Below are positions 1 through 9,341 of a stretch of 64,000 nt of DNA, piece after piece. The position numbers and the translations under genes are program-made. The DNA lies in assembly GCF_002355395.1 (NCBI RefSeq), contig NZ_AP017315.1:1860001-1924000 (forward strand), written 5' to 3'. The notes under the pieces were generated by a model. The model saw only the letters and a program-made list of their open reading frames with translations, did not search any database and was not told where the DNA came from. Source of the stretch: Microcella alkaliphila (lineage in GTDB: Bacteria; Actinomycetota; Actinomycetes; Actinomycetales; Microbacteriaceae). Each line of letters starts with the position of its first letter. Positions within the stretch are counted from its first letter, which is position 1.

Positions 1-614
1 TCGAGGTCGGTGATGCTGCGCGCCGAGCGCGGCAGGTCGTTCGCGTACACCAGCTCGAAGCCGAGCCGCTTCGCCATGAGGCCGACCTCGCGGTGGGTGA
101 TGGCGCCGCTCACATGCCCGGAGGAGCGCACGAGGTTTTCGGCGAGCTCTTCGAGGTCGGGCAGGTAGTTGTTCTTCTCGCGCATGCGGTGACGCAGCTC
201 GGTGTTCGCGCGCCGCGCCTCCTCCGGGGTGGCGATGCTGCGCCGCTCTCGGTCGACCAGCTCGCGGTGCAGCCCGACGAGAGCTTCGAGCACGTCGTCG
301 CCGAGGGTGCGCCCCGGTCGCACGGGCGGAAGCCCCAGCCGCGCGTACAGCGCCGAGCGCTGCAGCCGGTCAAGCTCAATCTCGAGGGCGGCCCGCGGCG
401 ACGGCGGCGTCTCGTCGAGCAGATCGGGAACGGTGACACCGAGGGCCTTCGCGATCTCGCCGAGAAGCGTGACGCGCGGCTCGCGTCGCCCGTTCTCGAT
501 GAGGGACAGCTGACTCGCGGCCGTGCCCACCTGTTCACCGACCTGATCGAGCGTGAGGCCGGCTTCCTGTCGGAAATGCCGGATGCGCTGCCCCAGCGTC
601 ACAAGATCACCCAT
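1..614 (-). CDS. XRE-family regulator with ImmA/IrrE-type C-terminus (RamB/ScfR-like), 3' end outside window
   Basis: About 204 codons are visible; the protein runs off the left edge. Residues 5-62 form a classic XRE helix-turn-helix, with the recognition segment [12 protein letters not shown]. The middle is helical and rich in Leu and Arg. From about residue 150 the sequence [19 protein letters not shown] resembles the linker into the ImmA/IrrE (DUF955) domain found in RamB, ClgR-like and short-chain fatty acyl-CoA regulators. Members of this group control acetate, propionate and glyoxylate genes in actinobacteria. It is divergent from pckG, and a palindrome lies 16 bp upstream of its ATG, so autoregulation and control of pckG are plausible. 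The ATG is chosen because it sits just before the HTH. Ligand and target genes are inference. Confidence 0.8.
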   Translation of the reverse strand, partial: MGDLVTLGQRIRHFRQEAGLTLDQVGEQVGTAASQLSLIENGRREPRVTLLGEIAKALGVTVPDLLDETPPSPRAALEIELDRLQRSALYARLGLPPVRPGRTLGDDVLEALVGLHRELVDRERRSIATPEEARRANTELRHRMREKNNYLPDLEELAENLVRSSGHVSGAITHREVGLMAKRLGFELVYANDLPRSARSITDL

Positions 615-629
615 GCACTTCACTCTAGC

Positions 630-649
630 GAAAGAAACGCGATTCTTTC
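630..649. promoter_or_regulatory. Palindrome between the XRE regulator and pckG
   Basis: GAAAGAA and TTCTTTC form perfect 7-bp arms around the centre ACGCGA, itself nearly symmetric (CGCG). It lies in the divergent intergenic region close to the regulator start, which is where an autoregulatory operator would be expected. It does not match the published RamB motif as I recall it, so the binding protein is inferred only from position. Confidence 0.5.
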
Positions 650-750
650 CACGTGATCTGCCTCAAATGGCGCCCGGATATCGGCAAAAGTGGAAACACG
701 CCACGACAGGCCGCCCGATCCGGCACGAACGCACCGAAGGAGACGCTCCC

Positions 751-2676
751 ATGACGCTGCTCGACCGCCCGCGCACGACGGCCCCGCACCGCACGCCCGA
801 CGCTCGCCCAGAGATCACGACCGCAGCGAACTCCCCGTCGAGCGCGCCCGTCGTGCTGGAGGCCGACCGGCCGGCCGACGTCGTCGCCTTCGTCGAGCGG
901 ATTGCGCGCCTCACCACCCCGGACCAGATCCACTGGGTCGACGGCAGCACCCGCGAGCGGCACGCACTGCTGCAGCAGCTCGTCGCCGCCGGCACCCTCA
1001 CTCAGCTGAACCCCGACATCCGTCCCTACTCATTCCTCGCGCGCTCCGACGAGCGCGACGTCGCACGGGTCGAGGAGCGCACCTTCATCTGCTCCGAGCG
1101 AGAAGAGGATGCCGGCCCCACCAACAACTGGATGGCACCCGAGCAGATGCGCGCTGAGCTCGAGCCGCTGTTTACGGGCAGCATGCGCGGCCGCACCCTC
1201 TACGTCGTGCCGTTCGCGATGGGGCCGATCGGGTCATCGATGACACGCTACGGCGTGCAGCTCACTGACTCGCCCTACGTCGTGGTCTCGATGGGCACCA
1301 TGACCCGCTTGGGCTCGGCAGCGCTCGCTCAGATCGTCCGCGGCCAGTCCTGGGTTCCCGCCGTGCACTCCGTCGGCGCCCCGCTCAACAACGGCCAGAA
1401 GGACGTGCCGTGGCCCTGCAACGAGACGAAGTACATCGCGCACTTCCCGAAAGAACGCGAAATTTGGTCGTACGGCTCGGCCTACGGCGGCAACGCCATC
1501 CTCGCGAAGAAGGCTTTTGCCCTGCGCATTGCCTCGGTGATGGCCCGCGACGAGGGCTGGCTCGCGGAGCACATGCTGCTCATCAAGGTGACGTCGCCCG
1601 CGGGGAAGAAATACCACATGGCTGCGGCGTTCCCGAGTGCGTGCGGCAAGACGAACCTCGCGATGCTCACCCCGACCACTCCGGGCTGGACGGTAGAGAC
1701 GATCGGCGACGACATCGCCTGGCTGCACATCGGGAAGGACGGTCGCCTGCGCGCCATCAACCCCGAGGCCGGCTTCTTCGGCGTCGCCCCCGGCACCGGA
1801 ATCTCCACCAACCGCACAGCCGTCGACACCCTCTGGGGCAACACGATCTTCACGAACGTGGCGCTTCGCGAGGACGGCGACGTCTGGTGGGAGGGACTGA
1901 CGGACACGCCCCCGGCGCGTCTCATCGACTGGCGCGGAGAAGAGTGGACGCCCGATTCTGGTCGCCCTGCCGCGCATCCGAACTCTCGTTTCACCGTGGC
2001 CGCTCACCAGGCGCCGTCCATCGCGGACACCTGGGACGACCCGGAGGGCGTCGTCATCGACGCCATCATCTTCGGCGGCCGCCGACGTGCTCTCGCACCC
2101 TTGGTGGTAGAGGCGCGCGACTGGGATCACGGTGTCTTCATGGGCGCCACGATCTCGTCAGAGCAGACGGCGGCCGCCGAGGGCACAGTCGGGCAGCTGC
2201 GCCGCGACCCGTTCGCGATGCTGCCGTTTGCCGGTTACAACATGGCCGACTACTTCGCCCACTGGCTCGACTTCGGTAAGCGCCTGCGCCGCTCGGCCCG
2301 GGTGCCGCGCGTGTTCCAGGTGAACTGGTTCCGCAAGAGCCCCGAAGGAAAGTTCCTGTGGCCCGGATTCGGCGAGAACGGCCGCGTCATCGAGTGGATG
2401 GTCGCCCGCCTCGAGAGTGAGGCGTGCATCGACGAGACCCCGCTCGGCGGCATCCCCCGTCAGGGCGAGCTCAACGTTGCGGGGCTCGACCTTCCCGAAG
2501 AGGACCTCACTGAGCTGTTCCGGATGGACACCGACGAGCTTGAGGCCGAGGCCGACGACGTGGAGCACTTCTTCCAGACTTTCGGCGACAAGTTGCCCGC
2601 CGAGCTGCGACACCAACTGAGCCACCTGCGCTCGCGGGTGCGTGCCCAGCGCGAGGCGGAGGCGGGCACCGCGTAG
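751..2676 (+). CDS. pckG: Phosphoenolpyruvate carboxykinase (GTP)
   Basis: 641 aa. Catalyses oxaloacetate + GTP to PEP + CO2 + GDP in the cytoplasm, the entry step of gluconeogenesis. The kinase-1 loop [12 protein letters not shown] is the hallmark of the GTP-dependent family. The kinase-2 motif GDDIAW follows, and VNWFRKS appears towards the C-terminus. The ATG at 751 follows AAGGAGA at a good distance; the open frame runs further upstream but has no comparable ribosome site. The first 40 residues are Pro/Thr-rich and longer than in most homologues (usual length about 600-620). A strong hairpin follows the stop. The divergent fatty-acid/acetate-type regulator suggests carbon-source control. 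Confidence 0.97.
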   Translation: MTLLDRPRTTAPHRTPDARPEITTAANSPSSAPVVLEADRPADVVAFVERIARLTTPDQIHWVDGSTRERHALLQQLVAAGTLTQLNPDIRPYSFLARSDERDVARVEERTFICSEREEDAGPTNNWMAPEQMRAELEPLFTGSMRGRTLYVVPFAMGPIGSSMTRYGVQLTDSPYVVVSMGTMTRLGSAALAQIVRGQSWVPAVHSVGAPLNNGQKDVPWPCNETKYIAHFPKEREIWSYGSAYGGNAILAKKAFALRIASVMARDEGWLAEHMLLIKVTSPAGKKYHMAAAFPSACGKTNLAMLTPTTPGWTVETIGDDIAWLHIGKDGRLRAINPEAGFFGVAPGTGISTNRTAVDTLWGNTIFTNVALREDGDVWWEGLTDTPPARLIDWRGEEWTPDSGRPAAHPNSRFTVAAHQAPSIADTWDDPEGVVIDAIIFGGRRRALAPLVVEARDWDHGVFMGATISSEQTAAAEGTVGQLRRDPFAMLPFAGYNMADYFAHWLDFGKRLRRSARVPRVFQVNWFRKSPEGKFLWPGFGENGRVIEWMVARLESEACIDETPLGGIPRQGELNVAGLDLPEEDLTELFRMDTDELEAEADDVEHFFQTFGDKLPAELRHQLSHLRSRVRAQREAEAGTA

Positions 2677-2694
2677 CCGGCACACACAGCACAC

Positions 2695-2733
2695 GGGGGC
2701 GGCCCGTCGCGAAGTTCGCGGCGGGCCGCCCCC
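2695..2733 (+). terminator. Hairpin after pckG
   Basis: GGGGGCGGCCCG (2695-2706) pairs perfectly with CGGGCCGCCCCC (2722-2733), and the loop itself contains CGCGA/TCGCG. There is no clear T-run afterwards, as is common for actinobacterial terminators. Confidence 0.7.
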
Positions 2734-2807
2734 AACGTTTCGCATCGCCCGTTCGTCTGACACGGTGAGAGCAACACTCACGCGACACGCACGGTGGAGG
2801 GAGGCGA

Positions 2808-3326
2808 GTGGCGCGCACGGCGGGCTGGGAGGCCGTTCTCACCGAGCTCGTTGCCCTGCGGGGCGACGCGCTCACGCGGTATGCCGTCATGCTGTGCGGC
2901 AACCGCGACGACGCGGCCGACCTCGTGCAGACCGCGCTGGAGAAGACCTTCGGCCGGCTACGCAATGGCTTCGACGTCGAGACGGCGGAAAGCTACGTGC
3001 GCAAAGCGATCGCGAGCGCGTACGTCGATGCGGGACGCAAGGCGACCCGTTTTCGACAGCGGGCGCACCTGCTCGTCACCGACGACGCGGTTCCCGCGGC
3101 CGGCGGCGCGAGCGACGAGCGGCTCGACATGCGCGGTCACCTCGACCGGCTGAGCCCTCGCGAACGCGCCTGCGTCGTGCATCGCTACTACGGCGATCTC
3201 ATGGTGGACGACATCGCCCGCACCCTCGGCATCAGCTCGGGAGCCGTCAAGCGCTACTTGAGCGACGGCCTCGCGAAGCTCGCTGCTGCTCTCGACGACG
3301 CTCGAAGGGAGCTGCCCCATGTCTGA
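2808..3326 (+). CDS. ECF-type RNA polymerase sigma factor, SigE (TIGR02983-like) family
   Basis: 172 aa, GTG start preceded by GGAGGGA. The region-2 helix contains the segment CGNRDDAADLVQTAL, and region 4 reads LSPRERACVVHRYYGDLMVDDIARTLGI followed by an HTH (SSGAVKRYLSDGL). Length and architecture fit the short SigE-type sigma factors common in Streptomyces and relatives. The stop overlaps the start of the next gene by 8 bp (ATGTCTGA), so translation is coupled to a membrane protein that is probably its anti-sigma factor. The inducing signal cannot be read from the sequence; the downstream PspA suggests envelope stress. Confidence 0.9.
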   Translation: MARTAGWEAVLTELVALRGDALTRYAVMLCGNRDDAADLVQTALEKTFGRLRNGFDVETAESYVRKAIASAYVDAGRKATRFRQRAHLLVTDDAVPAAGGASDERLDMRGHLDRLSPRERACVVHRYYGDLMVDDIARTLGISSGAVKRYLSDGLAKLAAALDDARRELPHV

Positions 3327-4134
3327 CCACGAACGAATCGAACGGATGCTGCGCGCCGACGCGCAGGACGCCTCCGGCCCCGGAATCCCGCTCGATGCGG
3401 CCGCGATCGCGCGCGGCGCGCGTCGCCGCCGACTGCCCGCCCAGCTGGGGCTGGGCGCGGCCGCGGTCGCGTTCGTCGCCGGGTTCGGCGGCGTCGCGAT
3501 CGCCGGGATGCCCGGCCTCCTTGGCGGCGCAGGCGAGTTCTCGGCGAGCGAGAGTGTCCGCGACGACGACACCTCCGGCGGCGCGGCAGAGCCGTTTGCC
3601 AGCCCCGACGGCGGAGACGAGGTGGACGGGGACCTCGGCGGGGCCGACGGCGAGACCGTGTGGGACGTGGTCCGCTGCGGCGAGCCACTCCCCCCGGTGG
3701 GACACTCCGGCGACGATCGGCTCCGTCTCGAGCTCGCTCCGCTCGACGGGAGTTCAGCCAGAGACGGCGAACTGACCGTCACCGGCACCCTCACCAACGT
3801 CTCCTCCGAACGCCTCGAGCTTCTGACCGCCACGCACCTCGTCGTTGGGCTCGCCCGCGACGGCGAGGTGATCTGGTCGACGGTCGGGATGGAGGCCGCC
3901 GCGCTCGTGCCGACGCTCGACCCCGGCGAGTCGCTCGAGTACACGGGGGCGCTCGAACTCGTCGACTGCGGTGGCACCGACCCGGAGGCGAGCATCCGCG
4001 GTGGATCCCCGCTCCCAGGCCCGGGCGCGTACGAGGTTGTGGCCGCGCTCGACGTGCGGCAGACCGACGACGGCGAGCCGATCAGCGATCCGGTCGTCGT
4101 GATCTCGCCGCGAGCATCCCTGGTTCTTCCCTAG
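3319..4134 (+). CDS. Single-pass membrane protein, probable anti-sigma partner
   Basis: 271 aa. Residues 1-35 form a short acidic/basic cytoplasmic segment, residues about 38-62 are one hydrophobic helix (LGLGAAAVAFVAGFGGVAIAGM), and the remainder is an acidic, Gly/Asp-rich linker followed by a beta-rich extracytoplasmic domain. This layout and the 8-bp overlap with the sigma gene are typical of SigE-associated anti-sigma-like proteins. No zinc-binding HxxxCxxC motif is seen, so it is not a ZAS-type anti-sigma factor. The function is inferred from context. Confidence 0.75.
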   Translation: MSDHERIERMLRADAQDASGPGIPLDAAAIARGARRRRLPAQLGLGAAAVAFVAGFGGVAIAGMPGLLGGAGEFSASESVRDDDTSGGAAEPFASPDGGDEVDGDLGGADGETVWDVVRCGEPLPPVGHSGDDRLRLELAPLDGSSARDGELTVTGTLTNVSSERLELLTATHLVVGLARDGEVIWSTVGMEAAALVPTLDPGESLEYTGALELVDCGGTDPEASIRGGSPLPGPGAYEVVAALDVRQTDDGEPISDPVVVISPRASLVLP

Positions 4135-4237
4135 AGACGGGCGAATCCTCGACGCGCGGGCGCGCGCGGTGGAAGAATCGCTTCCGCCGCCCGCGCGACG
4201 ACGGTGCGCGCGCCAGGACCCTCACGAAAGGCCCCCC

Positions 4238-4978
4238 ATGACGAAGCAGTCCATCTTCGGTCGCATCGCGCAGCTCGCGAAGGCGAACATCAACGCCCTG
4301 ATCGACCAGGCCGAAGACCCGCAAAAGATGCTCGACCAGATGGTGCGGGACTACACCGCGAGCATCCAGGAGGCGGAGGCGGCGATCGCGCAGACGATCG
4401 GCAACCTGCGACTGCTCGAGCAGGATTACGCCGAAGACGTCGCGACGGCGCAGGACTGGGGCCGTAAGGCGGTCGCGGCGAGCGCGAAGGCCGACGAGTT
4501 CCGCGCTGCGGGCAACGCGGCCGACGCCGACAAGTTCGACAATCTCGCGAAGGTTGCGCTCGGCAAGCAGCTGGCGAGCGAGAATCAGGCCCGCGCCGCC
4601 CAGCCGACGATCCAGTCGCAGACGGCCGTCGTCGAGCAGCTGAAGAGCGGCCTCGAGGGCATGAAGATGAAGCTCGAGCAGTTGCGCGGCAAGCGCGACG
4701 AGCTCGTGGCGCGCGCAAAAATCGCCGAAGCGCAGTCGCGGGTCATGGACGCCGTGCAGTCGATCGACATCATGGACCCGACGAGCGAGCTGGGCCGTTT
4801 CGAAGAGAAAATCCGCCGCGAGGAGGCGCGAGTGCTCGGCCGCCAGGAGCTCGCCGCATCGACGCTCGATGCGCAGTTCGAGGCGCTCGAGGACGTCAGC
4901 ACCCAGACCGAGATCGAGGCGCGCCTCGCCGCACTGAAGGCGGGCGGCGGACCCGCGCAGCTCACCGACGGTCAGTGA
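4238..4978 (+). CDS. pspA: PspA/IM30 family envelope-stress protein
   Basis: 246 aa, almost entirely heptad-rich helix with the characteristic N-terminus IFGRIAQLAKANINALIDQAEDP and the DPQKMLDQMVRDY segment. PspA/Vipp1/IM30 proteins polymerise on damaged inner membrane and help keep the proton gradient. The ATG at 4238 follows CGAAAGG and matches the family N-terminus; the open frame extends upstream without a ribosome site. The last bases overlap the GTG of the next membrane gene (GTGA). The position after a sigma/anti-sigma pair suggests joint envelope-stress control, although a gap of about 100 bp separates them. Confidence 0.93.
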   Translation: MTKQSIFGRIAQLAKANINALIDQAEDPQKMLDQMVRDYTASIQEAEAAIAQTIGNLRLLEQDYAEDVATAQDWGRKAVAASAKADEFRAAGNAADADKFDNLAKVALGKQLASENQARAAQPTIQSQTAVVEQLKSGLEGMKMKLEQLRGKRDELVARAKIAEAQSRVMDAVQSIDIMDPTSELGRFEEKIRREEARVLGRQELAASTLDAQFEALEDVSTQTEIEARLAALKAGGGPAQLTDGQ

Positions 4979-6108
4979 CGCTGGGCGGAGCGACGGCAGG
5001 CGTGCCGGGCGCTCGACCGCTGCGGCTCCCCGGCGTTGACGCCGCGCGCGGGCTCGCCATCGTCGGAATGATCGCGGCGCACGTCATTCCGCGCACGACG
5101 GACGCCGAACTGGTGGTCGACGGTCGGCCGTCGATCCTGTTCGCCGTGCTGGCCGGCCTCTCTCTCGGCCTGCTCGCCCCCACCCGCGCGGCCGAGCACC
5201 CCGAGAGAACCGGGGTGATCCGGGGACGCGCGCGGGCGTCGCTCGGTGTTCGCGCGCTGCTGCTCATGCTGCTTGGCCTCTGGCTCTGGACACTGCCGAC
5301 GAACATCGCCATCATCCTGGACGCCTACGGGCTGATGTTCCTGCTGATGGTGCCGCTGTTGTTCGCGAACCGCTTGGTGCTGGCGATCGTGGCCGCGGCG
5401 CTGCTGGCGATCGGCCCGCTGCTCGTGAGCCTGACCGACTCGCTGCCGCCGTACGTGCTCTACTCGGCGACGAGCCCGGTCGACCGCGCGCTCGACCTCG
5501 CACAGAACCCCGCGTCGGTGCTGGCCGACGCCTTCCTCACCGGCTACTACCCCGCCCTGCTGTGGGTTCCGCTGCTCTGCGCCGGTCTCATCGCCCAGCG
5601 CAGCGACCTGTCGTCGACCCTGACCCGACTCGTCATGGTGACCGCGGGGCTCACCGCCGCCCTCGCCGGCTACGGCGCCGGCCTGCTCATCCCCGGGGTC
5701 AGCGCCGAGGCACACTCCGTGACCCCCGCAGAACTGGTCGGCTCGGGCGGACTCGCCGTCGCGATCATCGGCGCGGCCCTGCTCTTGCTCGACACCGGCG
5801 GCCGCGGCGCCGCGCTCTCGCGGGTGGCGCTCGCTCCGCTCACGGCGATCGGGCGCATGCCGCTGACGATCTACACCCTGCACGTGCTCGTCATCGCGCT
5901 CGTTGTGGGCGTGGCCGGCATCGGCCCCGCCGGCGCGTACGAGAGCCCGGCCGGCTGGTGGATGCTCGGCGCCCTCCTCGTCGGAAGCGCCGCTCTCGCG
6001 CTTATCGCCGAGCGGCTCGGACGGCGCGGCCCGCTCGAATACGCGCTCGCGCAGGTCGGGATGCTCGTGGCCGGCTCCGCCGCTCGGCGCACCTCAGTGC
6101 CAGACTGA
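4975..6108 (+). CDS. Multi-pass membrane acyltransferase-like protein (HGSNAT/DUF418 type)
   Basis: 377 aa with about ten hydrophobic segments. The N-terminal signature LPGVDAARGLAIVGMIAAHV is typical of the heparan-alpha-glucosaminide acetyltransferase-like/DUF1624 group, and the C-terminus resembles DUF418 (LTAIGRMPLTIYTLHVLV). Such proteins transfer acyl groups to envelope polysaccharides or lipids in characterised cases; the substrate here is unknown. The GTG start overlaps the pspA stop by four bases, so the two are probably co-translated. Confidence 0.8.
   Translation: MTLGGATAGVPGARPLRLPGVDAARGLAIVGMIAAHVIPRTTDAELVVDGRPSILFAVLAGLSLGLLAPTRAAEHPERTGVIRGRARASLGVRALLLMLLGLWLWTLPTNIAIILDAYGLMFLLMVPLLFANRLVLAIVAAALLAIGPLLVSLTDSLPPYVLYSATSPVDRALDLAQNPASVLADAFLTGYYPALLWVPLLCAGLIAQRSDLSSTLTRLVMVTAGLTAALAGYGAGLLIPGVSAEAHSVTPAELVGSGGLAVAIIGAALLLLDTGGRGAALSRVALAPLTAIGRMPLTIYTLHVLVIALVVGVAGIGPAGAYESPAGWWMLGALLVGSAALALIAERLGRRGPLEYALAQVGMLVAGSAARRTSVPD
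6101..6106 (+). promoter_or_regulatory. -10 box for leaderless ureohydrolase gene
   Basis: CAGACT ends 6 nt before the ATG at 6113, overlapping the stop codon of the preceding gene. No Shine-Dalgarno is present. Same geometry as many other starts in this window. Confidence 0.45.
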
Positions 6109-6112
6109 GCGG

Positions 6113-6916
6113 ATGATGCGTCGCTTCACGGTCGTTCCGCAGTGGCAGGGGTCGGGTGCCGCGCGCGCCATGCGCCTTCAGCAGGGTGCGGAGGCGATCG
6201 CGGCTGACCTGCCGGGTCGCGCGACCGACATCGTGGAGGTACCGCTCGAAGCCGGAGATGCGGAAGGGACGGGCATCCACCGTTTCAGTTCGATTCGGCT
6301 CACCCGTGAACGCACCGAGAAGTCCCTCGCGGGGCTCGAAGACGGCGAGGTTGCCGTCGTGATCGGCGGCGACTGCGGCGTCGAATTCGCCGGGGTGGAG
6401 CGGGCAGCACGACGCGGCCGGCTCGTGTTGCTGTGGGCTGACGCGCACGCCGACCTCAACACTCCCGAGACGAGCCCGAGCGGCGCCTACCACGGCATGG
6501 TGCTGCGCGACATGATCGATTCGGGCCTCGTTGCTCCCGCGGACGTCGTCATGCTCGGTGTGCGCGCGCTCGATGACGCGGAGGCGGACGCCGCCGAGAG
6601 GCTCGGCATTGACACCGTGACGGCCGAGATGGTCGGCGCCGCCATCGCCGCGCGCGCAAGCGACGCGGCCGTGCTGTACGTGCACATCGACCTTGACGTG
6701 CTCGATCCGTCGATCATGGCGAGTGTGGGCTTTGCCGAGCCGTTCGGGTTGAGCCTCGACGAGCTGCTCGGCGCGGTGCGTGACGCTCGCGCGGCCCTTC
6801 CGCTCGGCGGAGCCGGCGTCACCGAGTACGCGCCCGCGGCCGACGCCGACCCCGAGCTGCTCGCCGACGAGTCCGCGACGATCCTGCGCGTCATCGCCGC
6901 GCTCAGCGCCGACTGA
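6113..6916 (+). CDS. Arginase/agmatinase (ureohydrolase) family protein
   Basis: 267 aa. The metal-site motifs WADAHADLN and HIDLDVLDPS are present in the right order, so it belongs to the binuclear-manganese ureohydrolase fold (arginase, agmatinase, formimidoylglutamase). The first metal motif reads GGDCG instead of GGDH: Cys88 replaces the usual His ligand. Activity and substrate are therefore uncertain; actinobacterial relatives with this substitution are, to my recollection, simply called arginase family proteins. Two adjacent ATG codons occur at 6113 and 6116; 6113 is chosen for its spacing to the -10 box. Confidence 0.85.
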   Translation: MMRRFTVVPQWQGSGAARAMRLQQGAEAIAADLPGRATDIVEVPLEAGDAEGTGIHRFSSIRLTRERTEKSLAGLEDGEVAVVIGGDCGVEFAGVERAARRGRLVLLWADAHADLNTPETSPSGAYHGMVLRDMIDSGLVAPADVVMLGVRALDDAEADAAERLGIDTVTAEMVGAAIAARASDAAVLYVHIDLDVLDPSIMASVGFAEPFGLSLDELLGAVRDARAALPLGGAGVTEYAPAADADPELLADESATILRVIAALSAD

Positions 6917-6991
6917 CAATGAATGCGCGTTCGGACATCGTGCCCGCTGAGCGAATGCCACAGGAATCGGCGTCCGGCGCATCCCGATCAC

Positions 6992-6997
6992 TAGCCT
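6992..6997 (+). promoter_or_regulatory. -10 box for leaderless crotonase gene
   Basis: TAGCCT followed by six bases and then the ATG at 7004, with no ribosome-binding site. Confidence 0.55.
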
Positions 6998-7003
6998 GCT
7001 GCC

Positions 7004-7789
7004 ATGTCTGAACCCCGCGTCACCGTCGACCGCGACGGCCACCTGCTGCTCATCGGCCTGAACCGCCCCGAGAAGATGAACGCCGCCGACCATCGGCTGC
7101 TCAGCGAGCTCGCCCTCGCGTACGGCGAACTCGACCGCGACCCCGAGCTGCGCGTGGGCGTCGTCTACGCCCACGGGGAGCACTTCACCTCAGGGCTCGA
7201 CCTCGCCGACATCGCCCCGCGCATCGGAGCGAGCGGCCTCGACATGGTTCCCGAAGGCGGTATTCACCCGTGGGGCATGGACGGCACTCGGGTCTCGAAG
7301 CCCGTCATGCTCGCCGTGCAGGGCACCTGCCTGACCCTCGGCATCGAGTTGGCGCTCGCGAGCGACATCGTCGTCGCCGCCTCCGACACCGTGTTCGCGC
7401 AGCTGGAAGTGGCCCGCGCGATCCTGCCGTTCGGCGGCGCGACGACCCGCTTCGCCGCCCAGGTCGGCTGGGGCAACGCCATGCGCTGGATGCTCACGGG
7501 CGACCGCTTCGACGCGCACGAGGCGCACCGCATCGGCATCGTGCAGGAGGTCGTCGAACCGGGCACGCAACTCGAGCGCGCCACCGCGATCGCGCGGACC
7601 ATCGCCGCTCAGGCCCCGCTCGCCGTGCAAGCGACCCTCGCCAACGCCCGCCTCGCCGTCGCGGAGGGCGAGGCCGCCGCCGCGACCCGCCTGCCTGGCG
7701 AACTCGTCCGCCTCATGCAGACAGAAGACGCCCGCATCGGCGTGGAAGCCTTCATGACCCGGTCCACGCCCCAGTTCGTCGGGCGCTGA
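7004..7789 (+). CDS. Enoyl-CoA hydratase/isomerase (crotonase) family protein
   Basis: 261 aa, the usual crotonase length. The oxyanion-hole segments HFTSGLDL (about residue 65) and GTCLTLGIELALASDI (about 108) are recognisable, and AQLEVARAILPFGG follows as in the hydratase/isomerase active-site loop. It probably acts on an acyl-CoA, by hydration or isomerisation; members of this family also include hydrolases and dehalogenases, so the substrate is open. Directly followed by a flavin disulfide reductase gene on the same strand (39-bp gap). Confidence 0.9.
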   Translation: MSEPRVTVDRDGHLLLIGLNRPEKMNAADHRLLSELALAYGELDRDPELRVGVVYAHGEHFTSGLDLADIAPRIGASGLDMVPEGGIHPWGMDGTRVSKPVMLAVQGTCLTLGIELALASDIVVAASDTVFAQLEVARAILPFGGATTRFAAQVGWGNAMRWMLTGDRFDAHEAHRIGIVQEVVEPGTQLERATAIARTIAAQAPLAVQATLANARLAVAEGEAAAATRLPGELVRLMQTEDARIGVEAFMTRSTPQFVGR

Positions 7790-7828
7790 CTCTGAGCGCC
7801 ATGTGACCGCCCGCCGAACGGAGACCCC

Positions 7829-9268
7829 ATGAGCAGCGACGACCAGTACGACGTCATCGTGATCGGCGCCGGCGCCGTGGGCGAGAATCTCGCCGATCGT
7901 ACCGTGCAGGGAGGCCTGCGCACGCTGCTCGTCGAGCACGAGCTGGTCGGCGGCGAGTGCTCGTACTGGGCGTGCATGCCGTCGAAGGCGCTCCTGCGCT
8001 CGGCCGCCGCGCTCGACGCCGCCCGCGCGGTCGATGGCGCGACGCAGGCCATCACCGGTGACCGCGTCGACGTCGCCGCGGTACTCGCCCGCCGCGACTC
8101 CTTCGCCGCACACTGGGACGACAGCGGCCAGGTGCGCTGGGTCGAGCAGGCCGGCATCGACCTCGCGCGCGGGCACGCCCGGCTCGACGGCGCGCGCACG
8201 GTCGTGATTACCGACGCCGAGGGCGCGACGCGGCGGGTGACCGCCCGGCACGCCGTTGCGGTGTGCACGGGAAGCGGGGCGAGCATCCCGCCGATCGAGG
8301 GCCTCGTCGAGGCGGAGCCGTGGGCGAGCCGCGAGGTGACGAGCGCGAAAGAGGTGCCCGGCTCGCTCGCCATCATCGGCGGCGGCGTCGTGGCCGTCGA
8401 AATGGCCACCGCCTACACCGCTCTCGGATGCTCGGTGACGGTCATCGCGCGCGGTCGCCTCCTCGCTTCGCTCGAAGACTTTGCCGGCGATGCGGTCGCT
8501 CAGCGCCTGCAAGAGTCAGGCGCGCGGGTGCTGACGCACACAGGGACCACCCGGGTCGAGCGCGACGCTACGGGACGCGTCCGCATGTCGCTCGCAGGCG
8601 GCGACACCATCGAGGCCGACGAGGTGGTGGTCGCCACCGGCCGGACGCCGCGCACCGCAGACGTCGGGGTCGACACTCTCGGGCTCGACCACCTCACCCC
8701 CGGCGACGCGCTCCCCGTCGACGACACGATGCTCGTGACCGGCACCGACTGGCTGTACGCGGCCGGTGACGCCACCATGCGGGCGCCGCTGACCCACCAG
8801 GGCAAGTACCAGGCTCGCGCGGCCGGTGACGCGATTTCCGCCCGCGCGGCGGGGCGGCCCATCGACGACGCTCCCTGGGGAACGCACGTGGCGACCTCCG
8901 ACCATCGTGCCGTGCCGCAGGTGTGCTTCTCGAGCCCCGAAGTGGCAAGCGTCGGACTGACGGCAGACCAGGCCGCCGAAGCGGGCATCCCCACCCGCGT
9001 CGTCGACTACGCGCTCGGACGCGTCGCCGGCGTCTCGGTGCACCGCGACGGTGCGGAGGGTCAGGCCCGGCTCGTGGTCGACGCCGAGCGCGATGTCATC
9101 GTCGGCTTCACGGTCGTCGGCGACGAGGTCGCCGAACTGTTGCACGCCGCCACCGTCACGATCGTCGGCGAAGTGCCGATTGCGCGGCTGTGGCATGCCG
9201 TGCCCGCGTATCCGACGGCCAGCGAAGTCTGGCTGCGCCTCCTCGAGGCGCTCGGCAGACCCTCCTGA
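7829..9268 (+). CDS. Pyridine nucleotide-disulfide oxidoreductase (dihydrolipoyl dehydrogenase/mercuric reductase-like)
   Basis: 479 aa. The N-terminal FAD fold starts VIVIGAGAVGENLA, the redox disulfide is GGECSYWACMPSK (C-x4-C), the NAD-binding fold begins LAIIGGGVVAVEMATAY near residue 185, and the C-terminal dimerisation domain is complete. The C-x4-C spacing fits class I reductases such as Lpd. The branched-chain dehydrogenase operon at 32-36 kb has no E3 of its own, so this could supply it, but the sequence is equally close to the broad NAD(P)/FAD oxidoreductase group and no lipoyl context is present here. Confidence 0.88.
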   Translation: MSSDDQYDVIVIGAGAVGENLADRTVQGGLRTLLVEHELVGGECSYWACMPSKALLRSAAALDAARAVDGATQAITGDRVDVAAVLARRDSFAAHWDDSGQVRWVEQAGIDLARGHARLDGARTVVITDAEGATRRVTARHAVAVCTGSGASIPPIEGLVEAEPWASREVTSAKEVPGSLAIIGGGVVAVEMATAYTALGCSVTVIARGRLLASLEDFAGDAVAQRLQESGARVLTHTGTTRVERDATGRVRMSLAGGDTIEADEVVVATGRTPRTADVGVDTLGLDHLTPGDALPVDDTMLVTGTDWLYAAGDATMRAPLTHQGKYQARAAGDAISARAAGRPIDDAPWGTHVATSDHRAVPQVCFSSPEVASVGLTADQAAEAGIPTRVVDYALGRVAGVSVHRDGAEGQARLVVDAERDVIVGFTVVGDEVAELLHAATVTIVGEVPIARLWHAVPAYPTASEVWLRLLEALGRPS

Positions 9269-9326
9269 CCACCCCCTGTCGAAATCCGGCAAGCGGGAGT
9301 AGACAATTCCTGCCAGTATGGGGCGC

Positions 9327-9341
9327 ATGGACGTGGTCTAG
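9327..9341 (+). other. Possible four-codon upstream reading frame before the SDR gene
   Basis: ATG GAC GTG GTC TAG runs directly into the ATG of the SDR gene (TAGATG), in the same frame. It could couple re-initiation to the SDR start, or be chance; the SDR gene has no obvious Shine-Dalgarno of its own. Confidence 0.25.

Noticed and set aside
7829-9268. Assignment as the dedicated E3 (lpd) of the branched-chain dehydrogenase
   Set aside because: No lipoyl-enzyme genes nearby and the sequence fits the wider disulfide-reductase group; kept as a possibility only.
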